From positions 1 to 38,199 of the forward strand of contig CALIAD010000188.1 in assembly GCA_938041635.1 (NCBI GenBank): a DNA stretch of 38,199 nt, in the 5' to 3' direction. Made by a program: the position numbers and the translations under genes. Under the pieces are notes generated by a model. The model was not told the origin of the DNA. It made no database searches and saw only the letters and a list, made by a program, of their open reading frames with translations. Of this stretch, positions 27,105 to 34,597 are shown piece by piece (position 1 is the stretch's first letter; every line of letters starts with the position of its first letter). Source of the DNA: an uncultured Atopobium sp. (lineage in GTDB: Bacteria; Actinomycetota; Coriobacteriia; Coriobacteriales; Atopobiaceae).

Positions 27105-27144
27105 CTACCAAGCATAAAAACATGGCGAGAAACCCATGTTTCTC
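27105..27144 (-). promoter_or_regulatory. Candidate leader peptide and alternative hairpins before znuA
   Basis: On the minus strand AGGAG, then ATG at 27137, opens a ten-codon frame (MGFSPCFYAW, stop at 27107-27105). The same bases can form either AAACATGG (27141-27134) with CCATGTTT (27125-27118) followed by TTAT, a terminator-like hairpin, or GAGAAA (27144-27139) with TTTCTC (27132-27127), which excludes the first. It also contains a TTCTCGCC copy. This is suggestive of attenuation but unproven. Confidence 0.3.
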
Positions 27145-27212
27145 CTCACTTCTTTGCCTTTCTACTCACTTCTCATCATCTGAACATGCATTCATGCTTC
27201 CCCTTTAGCAGG

Positions 27213-27242
27213 AAAGCGGGCTGTCTTCCGACAGTCCGCTTT
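27213..27242. terminator. Strong hairpin between the DUF421 gene and znuA
   Basis: Thirteen-bp stem AAAGCGGGCTGTC / GACAGTCCGCTTT with one G-U pair and a TTCC loop. It probably ends the upstream minus-strand operon (DUF421). T-tracts are short on both sides (TTTCC on the minus strand), so it may instead be a 5' stabilising hairpin of the znuA leader if the promoter at 27283-27256 is used. Confidence 0.6.
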
Positions 27243-27255
27243 CTAAAAGTTAGCC

Positions 27256-27324
27256 TTAGTATACATATTCCAATTCAAGTCAACGAAAAATTTTTTTATC
27301 TTTTCCGTAAACGGAATTGGAATA
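27256..27324 (-). promoter_or_regulatory. Probable znuACB promoter with inverted-repeat operator
   Basis: On the minus strand TTGACT (27283-27278) is followed by TATACT (27263-27258; 14-nt spacer) or TACTAA (27261-27256; 16-nt spacer). A perfect 11-bp inverted repeat, TATTCCAATTC (27266-27276) and GAATTGGAATA (27314-27324), brackets this element, one arm lying between -35 and -10. The palindrome TTCCGTAAACGGAA (27303-27316) overlaps the distal arm. Position suits repression by a metal regulator, but I do not recognise a known Zur or AdcR box. The rest of the 27028-27354 gap is covered by the hairpin and leader entries. Confidence 0.45.
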
Positions 27325-27354
27325 AACAAGTTAACTGTTTTATCTCTTGCTAAC

Positions 27355-27999
27355 CTACTGATCTTTCTCCGCGTACGGAGTAATAATCAGATCTCCACTA
27401 TTATACTCACCCAAATAAACCTCTGAAGCAGACTTATAACCTTGATGCTCAAGTTCTCTTTCAAGCCAATTCTCTTCCAGGTCCAGCGTCTCAAGAATGT
27501 TCGTCTGAACTTGTCCGTCAGTAATAAGCGGGAATCTAACGTTCTCTTCTCCTTTTTTAACAATAATCAACTGTCCATTTTGCTCAAGAATGGCACGCTT
27601 AACGTCTGAGATATAATTCACTCCTGCCTGGCGAAGCTTCAGCGACACATCGTAGGCAGTGAGACCCATAGACCTACAGTTGTCTACAAGCAGCTTGCCC
27701 TTATCAATAACAATAACAGGACGTCCATCAATCAACTGCTTGACCAGCATATTGTTTGTTCTCAACCATTTGAGAACCATAACAATAATGAGCCAAATAA
27801 GCAGGACAAGGGTGAACTGCAAAATGGTAATTGAACTGTTGTAGATCATGCCGCCAACAATGCCGCCAAGTACAAAGTTTTGAACCTGGTCAATTGCTGC
27901 AGTTGGTGCTAGGTTTCCTTTTCCGCTGACGTTAATTGCCAGAACAAGCGAGAAAAGACCGATGCACAATTTAATGGCAACTTCTAAATAAAAGTTCAT
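27355..27999 (-). CDS. DUF421 (YetF/YcaP-type) membrane protein
   Basis: Membrane protein of 214 residues: three hydrophobic segments in the first 85 residues, then a cytoplasmic alpha/beta domain with the DUF421 signatures NMLVKQLIDGRPVIVIDKGKL and the GVNYISDVKRAILEQNGQLIIV segment. Function of the family is unsettled; it is often linked to spore or stress physiology and envelope properties. It follows the DUF3290 gene by 4 bp, a pairing well known in Firmicutes. The start ATG has a GGAG site inside the end of the upstream gene. Confidence 0.88.
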   Translation of the reverse strand: MNFYLEVAIKLCIGLFSLVLAINVSGKGNLAPTAAIDQVQNFVLGGIVGGMIYNSSITILQFTLVLLIWLIIVMVLKWLRTNNMLVKQLIDGRPVIVIDKGKLLVDNCRSMGLTAYDVSLKLRQAGVNYISDVKRAILEQNGQLIIVKKGEENVRFPLITDGQVQTNILETLDLEENWLERELEHQGYKSASEVYLGEYNSGDLIITPYAEKDQ

Positions 28000-28003
28000 C
28001 GAT

Positions 28004-28447
28004 CTACTCCTCTACATGCTTAATGTCATTACCAATGAGATTGATCTGTTCAATGACATAGTCATTCTCGGTATTTTTCAAAACGTGATAATACTTACCG
28101 TCAACCTCAAGATACGAGGGATTTCCCTGGCTATCAAAGGCAACGTACACGTGGTCAAAATCAACCTCAAGACGTCGAGCGAAGCTTTCTTGTGAGGAAA
28201 CAATTGACTCATAGTGCTTACTTGCCTGATTAACCTCTAGCACACGATCAAGCTGTAGAAGTCCAAGAAAGATTAATGAAAACAGCGCAATAAGCGCCAG
28301 CTCACGATACTTAGAATTCTTTCTATCACGCATGTAATGCACAAGCGAGAAGATCATTAGAAGTGTAACAAGGCCAAATAGAACAAGCTGAGTCCAGTCA
28401 AATACTGTTGCATGGTGAATTAAATAGTTATGGGAATAGAACTCCAT
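28004..28447 (-). CDS. DUF3290 membrane protein
   Basis: Small membrane protein of 147 residues with two predicted helices (about 17-38 and 50-67) and a C-terminal soluble domain of about 75 residues. Matches the DUF3290 pattern (N-terminal YHxTxFDWTQ-like start, here YLIHHATVFDWTQLV). It is the constant partner of DUF421 proteins, and the two probably form a membrane complex of unknown role. It starts 37 bp after the nagA stop without a terminator, so it can be read from the amino-sugar operon. Confidence 0.85.
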   Translation of the reverse strand: MEFYSHNYLIHHATVFDWTQLVLFGLVTLLMIFSLVHYMRDRKNSKYRELALIALFSLIFLGLLQLDRVLEVNQASKHYESIVSSQESFARRLEVDFDHVYVAFDSQGNPSYLEVDGKYYHVLKNTENDYVIEQINLIGNDIKHVEE

Positions 28448-28484
28448 ACGCTTCCTTTAATTTGTGTTACTCAAGATCTGCTGT

Positions 28485-29651
28485 TTAAGCCTTGTAAACG
28501 CTCTTTCCTCCAAGGAACGTCTCTTCAAGCTGAAGATCTTTTGTAACAACAATAAAGTCAGCATCATATCCAGGACGGATGAAGCCACAAACATCATCAA
28601 TTCCACAAGAGCGAGCTGGGTTTTCTGAAGCCATACGAACCGCTTCTTCAGCAGAAACAATACCCCAGTCAAAGACGTTCTTCACGCCTTCAAACAGACG
28701 AAGGATTGAACCAGCAAGGCTGTGAGACTCATCCATCAGACGAGCAGTTCCGCCTTCAACAACAACAGGGAAATCGCCAAGTTTGTACTGTCCATTAGGC
28801 ATACCACCTGCTCGCATGCAGTCTGTAATAAGAACGGTATGGTCATATCCCTTTGCATTTACCAGAGCGCGAACAGCGATAGGATTAAGGTGATGGCCGT
28901 CGCAAATAGCCTCTGCATAGGTACCGTGGGTGGTCATTGCAGCACCAACCATACCTGGCTCACGGTGGTGAAGACCGCTCATGCCGTTATAGGTATGAAC
29001 AAAGATGTCTGCACCAGCGTTTACGCAGGCAAGAGCTTCCTCATACGTTGCATCGGAGTGACCAAGTGCAACATGAACACCGCGGTCTGCCATCTCTGCA
29101 CAGAACTCTGGAGCGCCATCGCGCTCTGGAGCAATAGCAATCTTGGCAATCCAGCCGTCAGCACGCTCCTGCCACTCATCAAAGACCTCTACATCTGGAT
29201 CAAGGAAGTACGCAGGATTCTGGGCACCCTTGTGTTTCTCGGTAAAGAAAGGTCCCTCCAGGAAGATGCCCTGGATGCGAGCAGCGTCAATGCCGTTTGC
29301 CGCAATTCCCTCTGCTGCATCAGCAACGGACTCACAAGCATCGCCAGTTTGCTGAACGCTTGCGGTTAGTGTTGTTGGAAGCCAAGAAGTTACGCCGTTA
29401 GAGAGCAGACCCTGGGCAATCTCAATGACGCCATCAGGATCGCAGTCCATAATATCGTGGTCCAGGAAGCCATGGATATGTGTGTCAACAAGGCCAGGTG
29501 CCACCCAAGAACCAGTGCGGTCAATAATCTCGCAGTCTGGCTTCTCTTTAGTGAAATGACCAAATACACCGTCTTCTACGAGCAAATATCCTGGACCAGA
29601 AGTTGCTCCTGGCAAAAAGAACTTATCTGCTTTAACTGCAAATGTACTCAT
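28485..29651 (-). CDS. nagA: N-acetylhexosamine-6-phosphate deacetylase
   Basis: Amidohydrolase of 388 residues removing acetate from GlcNAc-6-P or GalNAc-6-P. Metal and active-site motifs: DTHIHGFLDHD (about 53-63), the GPFFTEKHKGAQNP segment, HSDATYEEA, HTYNGMSGLHHREPG, and the catalytic Asp in LITDCMRAGG. Start is the ATG at 29651 with GAGG at 5 nt; an upstream in-frame ATG pair lies before the ribosome site. The neighbouring AgaS-like gene and the tagatose-type kinase and aldolase suggest it acts as AgaA on GalNAc-6-P, but sequence alone does not separate NagA from AgaA. Confidence 0.93.
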   Translation of the reverse strand: MSTFAVKADKFFLPGATSGPGYLLVEDGVFGHFTKEKPDCEIIDRTGSWVAPGLVDTHIHGFLDHDIMDCDPDGVIEIAQGLLSNGVTSWLPTTLTASVQQTGDACESVADAAEGIAANGIDAARIQGIFLEGPFFTEKHKGAQNPAYFLDPDVEVFDEWQERADGWIAKIAIAPERDGAPEFCAEMADRGVHVALGHSDATYEEALACVNAGADIFVHTYNGMSGLHHREPGMVGAAMTTHGTYAEAICDGHHLNPIAVRALVNAKGYDHTVLITDCMRAGGMPNGQYKLGDFPVVVEGGTARLMDESHSLAGSILRLFEGVKNVFDWGIVSAEEAVRMASENPARSCGIDDVCGFIRPGYDADFIVVTKDLQLEETFLGGKSVYKA

Positions 29652-29672
29652 ATGTACCTCAATCATTCTCAA

Positions 29673-29697
29673 AAGGACGCGCCATAGGCACGTCCTT
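29673..29697 (-). terminator. Intercistronic hairpin between agaS and nagA
   Basis: Eleven-bp stem AAGGACGCGCC / GGCACGTCCTT with a 3-nt loop and one G-U pair. In the minus direction it is followed by TTGAG, a weak tract. More likely an attenuator or mRNA-end stabiliser than a full stop, because nagA has no obvious promoter of its own. Confidence 0.6.
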
Positions 29698-29708
29698 CTT
29701 AGTAATTC

Positions 29709-30875
29709 CTATAGTGAGTGAATTGTAACACCCTTAACCACTCGATTAACCTGACCAGTTGGAGAAGGTGTATCCGGTTTGTTATTGACACGAACTGAGT
29801 TCAAGAGTGCCACCACTTGAGCAACCATTACAAAAGGCAGAGCCAAATAAGGTGCTGGTAGAGGCTCTGTAAATACTGGAAGACTAAATGTTCTTCCCGT
29901 AAAGTTTGTTGCCCCCTCTTGCTCAATACCAATGGTCAGAGCAGCAATCTGGTCTCCCTTAATCTCGTCAAGAATATCCAGATCATATTGACGCGTATAA
30001 GGGTTATTGGAAACAAAATCAAACACCAGGGTGTGTTCGTCGACAAACGACTTTGGTCCGTGACGATATCCCATCGAGGAATCCCACGACGTTGCATTAA
30101 TACCAGCTGCAAGCTCCAAAATCTTAAGCTGAGCCTCATGAGCAAGACCCACAAAAGGACCAGAACCCAGATAGGTAATGCGGTTGAAATCGCTCTTAAG
30201 CCACTCAGCAATCTCTTCCTCGCGCTCAATTACCTGCCTACCCAGCTCAGCAGCATCAGAAATCCAAGCCTTCTTCTGTGAGTCATCAGCACTATCAAAT
30301 ACAAGAGTAGCAAGAAGTGTCATACAGCTATAAGAGCCGGTCATGGCAAAGCCCTGGTCATTTGCACCAGGAATAAGAAGTAGCAATGTATCGTCTTTAC
30401 CTGCGGATTCAACGGCAAGTTTTCCTTCAGGAGCGCAGGTAATATTGATGAGCAAAAGATTTTTAACAATCTTACGGGCAATATTTACGGCAGCAAGACT
30501 CTCTGGACTATTACCAGAGCGCGCAAAAGAAACCAAGACCGTTGGATCATCTGGATCAAGGCTGCCATAAGGATCAGAAACAATATCAGTAGTTGCAACG
30601 GACGCAAACTCAAAAGAGCCCTTCTCGCCGTGAGAACGAAGATACGGAGTAATGGTATCGCCTACATATGCCGAGGTACCTGCACCCGTAAAGACCACGC
30701 GGGTACGACGACCCTCACCAAGATTGCGAGCACGCTCGACAAACTCTTTAATTGCAGAAAGGTTCTCCTGATAAATGCCAAAGGTAGATTCCCAAAGTTC
30801 AGGCTGCTGCTTAATCTCGGCAGTTGTAATATGAGCGCCTAGTGCCTTTAGCTCTTCTTGGCTCTTCTTAAACAT
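29709..30875 (-). CDS. agaS: SIS-domain sugar-phosphate isomerase/deaminase, AgaS-like
   Basis: Protein of 388 residues with two SIS domains, as in the second half of GlmS. Motifs: FTGAGTSAYVGD (about 62-73), SFARSGNSPES (about 114-124), LGSGPFVGLAHEAQLKI, and SSMGYRHGPKSFVDE. The last is typical of AgaS, which converts galactosamine-6-P to tagatose-6-P and ammonia. It lacks the N-terminal glutaminase of GlmS, so it degrades rather than makes amino sugar phosphate. ATG with a GAGAAGGG site, 22 bp after the gntR stop, hence co-transcribed with its likely regulator. Confidence 0.88.
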   Translation of the reverse strand: MFKKSQEELKALGAHITTAEIKQQPELWESTFGIYQENLSAIKEFVERARNLGEGRRTRVVFTGAGTSAYVGDTITPYLRSHGEKGSFEFASVATTDIVSDPYGSLDPDDPTVLVSFARSGNSPESLAAVNIARKIVKNLLLINITCAPEGKLAVESAGKDDTLLLLIPGANDQGFAMTGSYSCMTLLATLVFDSADDSQKKAWISDAAELGRQVIEREEEIAEWLKSDFNRITYLGSGPFVGLAHEAQLKILELAAGINATSWDSSMGYRHGPKSFVDEHTLVFDFVSNNPYTRQYDLDILDEIKGDQIAALTIGIEQEGATNFTGRTFSLPVFTEPLPAPYLALPFVMVAQVVALLNSVRVNNKPDTPSPTGQVNRVVKGVTIHSL

Positions 30876-30897
30876 TGATATCCCTTCTCACAGTTAT

Positions 30898-31626
30898 TTA
30901 ACTGCGTGTATGTACAATCTTGTATCTAAACTGATCCGCACGAGCCACGCTTAGTGTGAACTCAACAATGATATTTCTGTCGTTGTAGGTTGTGCGTGTG
31001 AGACTCAAAACAGGCGAGCCTTCAGAAATTTGCAATAAAGTGGCGTCATCTGAGCGAGCAATTGAAGCCTTGAACTCCTCTTCTGCTACGCCAATCTTTA
31101 TGTTGTAGTCTTCTTCAAAATTTTGGTAGAGAGATTTTTGCTCAACATCATGAGCAGTAAGCGAGAAAAACTGTGAAACTGGAAGATACGTTACTTCCAG
31201 CATCATAGGCACGTCATCGGCACTTCTTAAACGCTTGATGCGGAAGAGTTTCTCGCCAAGAATAACGTGCATATGCTGGGCTAAGAACTTATTAGCCTCA
31301 ATAGTGTCAAACTCCAGAATAGTTGTCTTAGGGACTCGACCTAACTGACGCTGCTGGTCAGTAAAGCTATAGCCTCCCATAAGGTCTGTTGCACGTTCAG
31401 AGACGTCTGCAACAAAGGTACCGCGGCCACGCTGACGATAAATGAGCCCCATGTGTTCAAGCTCTTGCAGGGCAAGTCTTACCGTGGTGCGAGAAAGTCC
31501 GTAGGAATCGGAGAGTTCACGCTCAGAAGGAAGTGGATCATCTGGATCCATCTCGTTCTCAATACGATAGCGCAGCATATTTGCTAGCTGCTCGTAGAGT
31601 GGTTGTCTTCCCATAAAAGCTGCCAT
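30898..31626 (-). CDS. GntR/HutC-family regulator (NagR/DasR/AgaR-like)
   Basis: Transcription factor of 242 residues. N-terminal winged helix (about 8-75) with LPSERELSDSYGLSRTTVRLAL; C-terminal UTRA ligand-binding domain (about 95-240). ATG at 31626 with AGGAG; a TTG one codon upstream is less likely. UTRA members of this group bind amino-sugar phosphates and are released from DNA by them. Its position within the amino-sugar cluster makes the PTS, aga and kinase-aldolase promoters the expected targets. TGGTAT words in the 35039-35576 region are candidate half-sites. Confidence 0.92.
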   Translation of the reverse strand: MAAFMGRQPLYEQLANMLRYRIENEMDPDDPLPSERELSDSYGLSRTTVRLALQELEHMGLIYRQRGRGTFVADVSERATDLMGGYSFTDQQRQLGRVPKTTILEFDTIEANKFLAQHMHVILGEKLFRIKRLRSADDVPMMLEVTYLPVSQFFSLTAHDVEQKSLYQNFEEDYNIKIGVAEEEFKASIARSDDATLLQISEGSPVLSLTRTTYNDRNIIVEFTLSVARADQFRYKIVHTRS

Positions 31627-31637
31627 CAAACTCTCCT

Positions 31638-31671
31638 ATAAAAAGACGGGTGCCCAACAAGTGGACACCCG
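31638..31671 (-). terminator. Rho-independent terminator between PTS IID and the gntR gene
   Basis: On the minus strand CGGGTGTCC (31671-31663) pairs with GGGCACCCG (31655-31647), one G-U pair, 7-nt loop, followed by TCTTTTTAT (31646-31638). A good terminator, only 10 nt after the IID stop and 11 nt before the gntR start. The regulator and downstream genes therefore depend on read-through or on a promoter I cannot locate. Confidence 0.85.
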
Positions 31672-31681
31672 CCACACTTAC

Positions 31682-32761
31682 TTAACCCCAAATATATGGG
31701 AGAACGCCAAAGCCAGAACCAAGAAGTGCAATTACCAGAAGCAGGCAGATGCACATAATTGGAGTCCAGTTACGCTTTGCCATGAGATAGTACAGGCAAA
31801 GGGTAAGAGCCAATGGGATAAGCTTTGGGCAAACGCCGTCGAGGATCTTCTGGATGTCAATGGAGACAGGAGAAGTAACTTCCTCGCCAACAGTTACCAG
31901 GTTAACACCGTTGCCGACTGGAGCAATAGCAGTAGTGCCGTCCTTGCCGTCAGCAGTCTTGCCGCCGATGAACATAACGGACTTAGGATCCTTCTTGTAG
32001 TCAGCATAGGAACCCTTAGCAAAGAGAGCCTTGTCATACTGACCAGAAGCAAGCTGCTCGTCAGAAAGAGTTACCTGAGAAAGAACAACGCTGTGTGTCT
32101 CACCGTTAGGGATGTTTGCGCCAGCGCCAAGCTTGGTTCCACCGTAGCAGACAACCAGGCAGCCAACAACAAAGACGCCCAGGATAGAAGCAGCACGAGT
32201 GAACTCTTTTGCGTTCTCGGTGAGCAGGGTAATTGCGTCAGTGCCCATCTTGTAAGAAAGGTTCATCAGCCAATAACGTACAGCAAACTGTGCGATGTTG
32301 AAGATGATAAGGAACAAGAATGGTGCAAAGACATTGCCGGAAATTGCCATGTTAGAGGTAATACCAGCAGTAATTGGAACAAGGGTGAACCAGAACAGTG
32401 CGTCACCAATGCCGCCCAGAGGACCCATTGCAGAAACGCGGACTGCACGAATGGTTGGGATATCCAGCTTGTTCTGCTCAAGGGAGAGAACAATACCCAT
32501 AACAAAAGTGACCAAGAATGGGTGGGTATTGTAGAACTCAAGGTTGTGACTCATGGAAGCAGCAAGGTCATCCTTGTTGTCGCCGTGAATCTTCTCAAGA
32601 CCAGGGAGAATACCGTAGAGCCAACCAGCTGCCTGCATTCTCTCGTAGTTGAAGGAAGCCTGCAGGAACAGGGAGCGCCATACCATCTTGTTGAGCGTCT
32701 TCTGATCAAGTGGCTCAGCAGGAGTGGTGTTCTGATAGGTATCAGGAATATTAAATGCCAT
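31682..32761 (-). CDS. PTS mannose-family transporter subunit IID, with enlarged loop
   Basis: Membrane subunit of 359 residues; with IIC it forms the sugar-translocating channel. N-terminal region (LNKMVWRSLFLQASFNYERMQAAGWLYG) and the GPLGGIGDALFWFT segment are diagnostic of IID. Usual length is 265-305. The excess is a polar stretch of about 60 residues between the late helix at GVFVVGCLVV and the conserved IQKILDGVCPKLIPLALTL, containing KALFAKGSYADYKKDP and GGKTADGKDGTT. ATG at 32761 with GGAGGTGA; it overlaps the end of IIC by 11 bp. Confidence 0.93.
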   Translation of the reverse strand: MAFNIPDTYQNTTPAEPLDQKTLNKMVWRSLFLQASFNYERMQAAGWLYGILPGLEKIHGDNKDDLAASMSHNLEFYNTHPFLVTFVMGIVLSLEQNKLDIPTIRAVRVSAMGPLGGIGDALFWFTLVPITAGITSNMAISGNVFAPFLFLIIFNIAQFAVRYWLMNLSYKMGTDAITLLTENAKEFTRAASILGVFVVGCLVVCYGGTKLGAGANIPNGETHSVVLSQVTLSDEQLASGQYDKALFAKGSYADYKKDPKSVMFIGGKTADGKDGTTAIAPVGNGVNLVTVGEEVTSPVSIDIQKILDGVCPKLIPLALTLCLYYLMAKRNWTPIMCICLLLVIALLGSGFGVLPYIWG

Positions 32762-33557
32762 CTTCGAAGTCACCTCCAGCAACAACAGCAGGAGCAGCAT
32801 TCTTCATCTTGGTCTGGAGCTGGTAATCCCAGAATGCGATACCAAAGCCGATGAGAGCAAGAAGCAGAAGTGCTGGACCAGAGAGCTCAGGAATGCTGAT
32901 AAATACGATTGCAGCTGCAAAGCCCATGAGGAAGAAGCCCCAAAGCTCGCGAGAAACCATAACCTTCAGCAGGATTGCAAAGCCGACGAAGCGCATCATG
33001 CCACCGGCGACGGACAGTGCATTCATGAGCCACTTTGGAATTGCCGTGGTAATCTGAGTGCCAAATGCAGCGCCACCCAGGAAGAACAGGGTAACAATGA
33101 CACCAAAGAAAAGACCAAGGGCAGCCATTGCACCGTAGTTAATACGAGCAATTCCCTTAGGATCGGCCTTCTCGGCGTATGCATCAGCAGTTGCCATTAC
33201 AGGGGACATAATGGTAAAGATGATGGTTACTGCATACTGACCAAGCAGAGAGAATGGAATTGCTGCAGCTACAGCAGCCATTGGCTCAAGCTTAGTAGTG
33301 ATTGCAAAGACTGCAGACATAATGCCGCCGATAACAGCGTTAGGTGGCTGAGCACCACCAACAGGCATGTTGCCGATGGTCATAAGCTGATAAGTACCAC
33401 CAACAATGAGACCAGTCTGAACGTCACCAAGAATCAAACCAACCAAAAAACCAGTTACGATTGGCTGGTAAAGAGACTCGAGGAAACTAAACTGATCGAT
33501 GCCAGCGATAAACGCAACGATGAAAATTAATAACACCTGAATAGGGCTAACATCCAT
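32751..33557 (-). CDS. PTS mannose-family transporter subunit IIC
   Basis: Integral membrane subunit of 268 residues with many hydrophobic segments. Family signatures include FIAGIDQFSFLESLYQPIV near the N-terminus and GLIVGGTYQLMTIGNMPVGGAQPPN (about 55-80). Start is the ATG at 33557 with AGGAGGAG; the frame extends nine codons upstream through the ribosome site. C-terminus overlaps IID. Sugar specificity cannot be read directly; context favours an amino sugar. Confidence 0.93.
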   Translation of the reverse strand: MDVSPIQVLLIFIVAFIAGIDQFSFLESLYQPIVTGFLVGLILGDVQTGLIVGGTYQLMTIGNMPVGGAQPPNAVIGGIMSAVFAITTKLEPMAAVAAAIPFSLLGQYAVTIIFTIMSPVMATADAYAEKADPKGIARINYGAMAALGLFFGVIVTLFFLGGAAFGTQITTAIPKWLMNALSVAGGMMRFVGFAILLKVMVSRELWGFFLMGFAAAIVFISIPELSGPALLLLALIGFGIAFWDYQLQTKMKNAAPAVVAGGDFEDGI

Positions 33558-33643
33558 CTTAACTCCTCCTTTCAAACACACCATAACTACCGATGACGAT
33601 GATCGGCAGACTATCCGAATACCTTTGCCAACCTGCTAGAAAC

Positions 33644-33659
33644 GTTGCACCATTGCAAC
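33644..33659 (-). other. Small intercistronic hairpin between IIB and IIC genes
   Basis: Perfect 6-bp inverted repeat GTTGCA / TGCAAC with a 4-nt loop, in the 138-bp gap between IIB and IIC. Nothing else is recognised in the gap. It may protect or process the mRNA, adjusting IIB against IIC/IID levels. Confidence 0.4.
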
Positions 33660-33695
33660 ATTTTGTAATCTCTACCAGGAAGTTGCGCGCAAAAC

Positions 33696-34178
33696 TTACT
33701 CGAATAGCTTTGAGATATCCTCGACCGGGGTCGTAGGAACACGTCTAATCTCTAGAGTCACCCCCAATTCCTGAAGCTCACGGAAGGCAGCGACGTCCTT
33801 ATCGTCTACCGCCACACTTGTGGCGACCTGTCGCTTTCCCTCAGCCATGTGCATATTGCCGATGTTCACCTTTTTGATTGGAACACCGCCCTTGACCAGA
33901 GTGAGGACATCCTCTGGATTCTCGGCAACTAAGAAAATGTGCTGGCTTGCAGAAGCCTTATGAATTACCTCAATAGTCTTCTGAAGCGTAAAGTACCTGG
34001 TTGCAACGCCACTTGGAGCAGCCATATCCATGAGGCCCTGGCGCATCTTATTTCCTGCAACCTCATCATTAGCAACAAGGATGAGGTTAGTTCCAAGGGT
34101 GCCGTTCCACTGAGTAGCAACCTGACCATGAATCAAACGATTATCGATTCGAGCAAGCTTGATATCTGGTTCTCCCAT
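33696..34178 (-). CDS. PTS mannose-family subunit IIB
   Basis: Cytoplasmic phosphocarrier of 160 residues. The phosphorylated residue is His17 in RIDNRLIHGQVATQW; NDEVAGNKMRQGLMDMAAP and GNMHMAEGKRQ are also typical. It receives phosphate from IIA (His9) and passes it to the sugar. ATG at 34178 with AGGAG; a longer open frame to 34205 only covers the ribosome site. IIA and IIB are separate genes here, as in Aga/Gad-type systems, not fused as in E. coli ManX. Confidence 0.94.
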   Translation of the reverse strand: MGEPDIKLARIDNRLIHGQVATQWNGTLGTNLILVANDEVAGNKMRQGLMDMAAPSGVATRYFTLQKTIEVIHKASASQHIFLVAENPEDVLTLVKGGVPIKKVNIGNMHMAEGKRQVATSVAVDDKDVAAFRELQELGVTLEIRRVPTTPVEDISKLFE

Positions 34179-34200
34179 AACAAGTTCTCCTCTCTTTACG

Positions 34201-34253
34201 CGCACACTTGTGCGTGCTATCTGCGATTTTCATCGCACTACTCGCAACTTGCG
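34201..34253 (-). other. Cluster of three stem-loops before the IIB gene
   Basis: Within 53 nt: CGCACA/TGTGCG (34201-34214), TGCGAT/ATCGCA (34222-34237, reading a GAAA tetraloop on the minus strand), and CGCA/TGCG (34243-34253). They lie between the yajC-like stop and the IIB ribosome site. All share GCGCA/TGCG words. Probably mRNA structure affecting stability or translation of IIB onward. Confidence 0.5.
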
Positions 34254-34273
34254 CTGCGTGTTTTACTGCAAAT

Positions 34274-34564
34274 TTATTTATTATTGGAAACGCTGATTAA
34301 CGCCCAACGATCCAACGTGATGACCACATTTGGAGCAAACTCAACATCTACTGTTTCTTTTTTGACGTCTTTTACTACGCCATACATTCCGTTGTTGGTC
34401 TTAACCTTCTGACCTGGATGAAGGTTCTTCAAAAACTCCGAGGTAGAACCAGCCTTTTTTGCGGAAGCTCTCCAGATAAAGAATGAATATCCAAGGGCAA
34501 TAATTACCAAAAAGGTGAGAAGAACAATGGATGAAGCAAGAATGTTCTCTGCTAGATTTGCCAT
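34274..34564 (-). CDS. YajC-family membrane protein
   Basis: Protein of 96 residues: one N-terminal membrane helix (about 8-32) followed by a basic segment and the YajC core (about 50-90: LHPGQKVKTNNGMYGVVKDV, then VVITLDRWAL). ATG at 34564 has AAGGAG at 6 nt; the ATG two codons upstream is too close to it. YajC normally joins SecDF at the Sec translocon, but YajC-like genes inside mannose-family PTS operons are known, for example in the pneumococcal hyaluronate PTS cluster. This is probably a PTS-linked paralogue; its role there is unknown. Confidence 0.88.
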   Translation of the reverse strand: MANLAENILASSIVLLTFLVIIALGYSFFIWRASAKKAGSTSEFLKNLHPGQKVKTNNGMYGVVKDVKKETVDVEFAPNVVITLDRWALISVSNNK

Positions 34565-34597
34565 GTGCATCTCCTTAACTCAACAACAAAACGCTAC

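Noticed and set aside
27028..27123. Upstream ATG at 27123 as the znuA start
   Set aside because: It would add 32 residues before a normal lipoprotein signal peptide, and it has no ribosome site.
31661..32854. Long plus-strand open frame (397 codons) opposite the PTS IID gene
   Set aside because: Entirely antisense to a clearly recognised IID gene with ribosome site and family motifs; its translation is polar, Asn/Ser/Cys-rich and shows no domain.
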